Assembly (NCBI GenBank): GCA_041740975.1
Contig: JBGSKV010000009.1
Location: 1 to 32,423 of the forward strand
From: JBGSKV01 sp041740975
Lineage (GTDB): Bacteria > Bdellovibrionota_B > Oligoflexia > Oligoflexales > JALZUQ01
DNA length: 32,423 bases
Reading direction: 5' to 3'
This document shows, piece after piece, positions 31,441 to 32,423 of the stretch. Both the position numbers and the translations under genes were made by a program. The notes below the pieces were generated by a model. The model saw only the letters and a list, made by a program, of their open reading frames with translations, searched no databases and was not told where the DNA came from. Position 1 is the first letter of the stretch, and each line of letters begins with the position of its first letter.

Positions 31441-32142
31441 TTATTTGTCAGCTGCAATAAAAGCTGGAATCGTTTTCTGCAGGGATCCCAGAACATTTTC
31501 GGCCACGTTTTGAAATCGACTTTCGACTAAACGATCGAAACACACTTCTAATTCGAAACCAAAATACTTTTCTGGCGGAAATAACCGACGCAAACTGGTG
31601 GTATGCCCATCTGATGTTCCTAGATAGGGGTAGTTTAATCTGGTTCTCGGCATCACTTCACTCAAATGTTTCTTCCACATATTTGCAAAAACTCGTTCAT
31701 ATTTGCGGGCAGGATCGTACAAAATACCGACGTCGGCCGTCCGCCGTTCTTTCGCCAAAACGCGTGTGAAGCTATGGACCGAAATATGCAAGAGGTTTCC
31801 CCCTCCGCTTAAAAGTCGCTGCGCGGCGGCACAAGACTCTTCTCGAAAAGGCAAATAGTACTCCTGAACGATGGCGTCTTTCTCAGCTGTGGATAGATTT
31901 TTTAAGGCGGAAAGCTTTGGATGTCCCACGGAACGATTCAAGTCAACCAGAAGCCGACTCCACATTCCATAGATCAATGGTGCCTGCAGGCCTTGACCTA
32001 AATACCTCGCCAAATGCAAAGCTCCAGGGTCATAGCCACGGTGAGAAGAAAGGACAGTCGGTCCAATCATGTCGCGGAAAGGACCTGGCATGGCACAACT
32101 TGCGTGTTCACAAGTCAACAAAATGGAAAGCTCACCCCTCAT
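31441..32142 (-). CDS. N-formylglutamate amidohydrolase family protein
   Basis: The family hydrolyses N-formyl-L-glutamate to formate and glutamate in histidine degradation, but many members outside hut operons have other substrates. 'LLTCEHAS' and 'HRGYDPGALHLARYL' form the N-terminal metal-site motifs; 'LLVDLNRSVGHP' and 'LLHISVHSFTRV' are the other two; 'VGILYDP' and 'FGFELEVCF' follow. 233 residues is a little short of the usual 250-270. The ATG (32142-32140) overlaps the stop of the upstream gene in ATGA, so the two are translationally coupled. No hut genes are near, so a role in peptide or glutathione-like metabolism with its partner is as likely as histidine breakdown. Confidence 0.85.
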   Translation of the reverse strand: MRGELSILLTCEHASCAMPGPFRDMIGPTVLSSHRGYDPGALHLARYLGQGLQAPLIYGMWSRLLVDLNRSVGHPKLSALKNLSTAEKDAIVQEYYLPFREESCAAAQRLLSGGGNLLHISVHSFTRVLAKERRTADVGILYDPARKYERVFANMWKKHLSEVMPRTRLNYPYLGTSDGHTTSLRRLFPPEKYFGFELEVCFDRLVESRFQNVAENVLGSLQKTIPAFIAADK

Positions 32143-32423
32143 TTGCTACCCAAAAGTTGGTTGGTTTGCAGACAATTGGCAAGTTCCTGATAGAGGCGTG
32201 TGATATTCTCGCGCGACAGGTCATTGCCAAGATAACGCAGCATGCGGGTAGCCGCACTACCCTCTTTCAAAATAAACGCTAAGTCTTTTTCAAAAGGAAC
32301 AAGAGTTTGCTTGATTTGAGTTGGGAGATTCTTGATCTGATGCGCAATGACGTCGCGGATGGTTTGTGGCGCACTAAGACCGAAGCACTGCAAATAACAT
32401 TGGTTGGCTACCACTCCGTCCAA
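32139..32423 (-). CDS. C-terminal end of a probable GCS2-type (YbdK-like) carboxylate-amine ligase, truncated by window edge
   Basis: The frame is open to the last base of the window, so the 94 residues seen are only the C-terminal end; the TTG at the edge is not the true start. 'FEKDLAFILKEGSAATRMLRY' (in outline: ILKEGSAATR) recalls the I-L-x-x-G-x-A-x-R-Q stretch near the end of GCS2 family glutamate-cysteine ligase-like proteins, and the segment before it has the helix of the same place. Genes of this kind are often found with N-formylglutamate amidohydrolase, as here. Stop TGA overlaps the next ATG. The family call is tentative. Confidence 0.45.
   Translation of the reverse strand: MDGVVANQCYLQCFGLSAPQTIRDVIAHQIKNLPTQIKQTLVPFEKDLAFILKEGSAATRMLRYLGNDLSRENITRLYQELANCLQTNQLLGSK

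Overview
The window (about 32 kb, roughly 45-48% GC by eye) looks like ordinary chromosome of a Gram-negative, didermic bacterium. The mix of many lipoproteins (at least five convincing), a fibro-slime lipoprotein, a chromosomal class D beta-lactamase, an orphan PilU-type ATPase and a single pilin-like protein fits Bdellovibrionota (Bdellovibrio-like) best. That placement is an inference from gene content and protein style; there is no rRNA here to confirm it. No prophage, CRISPR array or classical defence island is visible.

Layout. 1-2948: C-terminal part of a very large secreted protein whose N-terminal visible segment resembles an M30 (hyicolysin-like) metallopeptidase with a degenerate active site, closed by a strong terminator. 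2994-4418: lipoprotein with a paralogue at 22724-24229. 4616-5140: divergent RdgB/HAM1-type NTP pyrophosphatase. 5141-6126: a complete IS1-like insertion sequence with 22-bp inverted repeats, set between two convergent genes. 6134-9506: leftward cluster of fibro-slime lipoprotein, lectin-like lipoprotein and protein O-mannosyltransferase-like membrane enzyme, a plausible surface-glycoprotein unit. 9507-9911: structured noncoding leader. 9912-11021: pilU-like ATPase. 11145-11603: small Cys-containing lipoprotein, followed by a terminator and a 300-bp, palindrome-rich, gene-free segment. 12100-12609: DUF1993 protein. Then tRNA-Pro, an MnmC-type methyltransferase, an outer-membrane barrel candidate, an orphan pilin-like protein, a small lipoprotein, a 91-bp duplicated tail of the beta-lactamase gene, the OXA-type beta-lactamase itself, and trigger factor with a His/Cys-rich tail. 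tRNA-Cys follows with a pair of REP-like palindromes.

19031-32423: an unknown membrane-anchored protein, gap (GAPDH) with a pentapeptide-repeat gene, a secreted unknown protein, the second paralogous lipoprotein, gcvP (glycine dehydrogenase), tRNA-Thr, a secreted protein with a PD-(D/E)XK-like motif, an AI-2E/PerM-family permease coupled to an esterase, an unknown exported protein, and a translationally coupled pair at the right edge (probable GCS2-type ligase end, then N-formylglutamate amidohydrolase).

Functionally the window mixes housekeeping (tig, gap, gcvP, three tRNAs) with many cell-envelope and secreted proteins. The least explained items are the palindromic noncoding segments, the duplicated beta-lactamase tail with the hairpin over the beta-lactamase ribosome site, the secreted nuclease-like protein, and the metal-binding tail on trigger factor.
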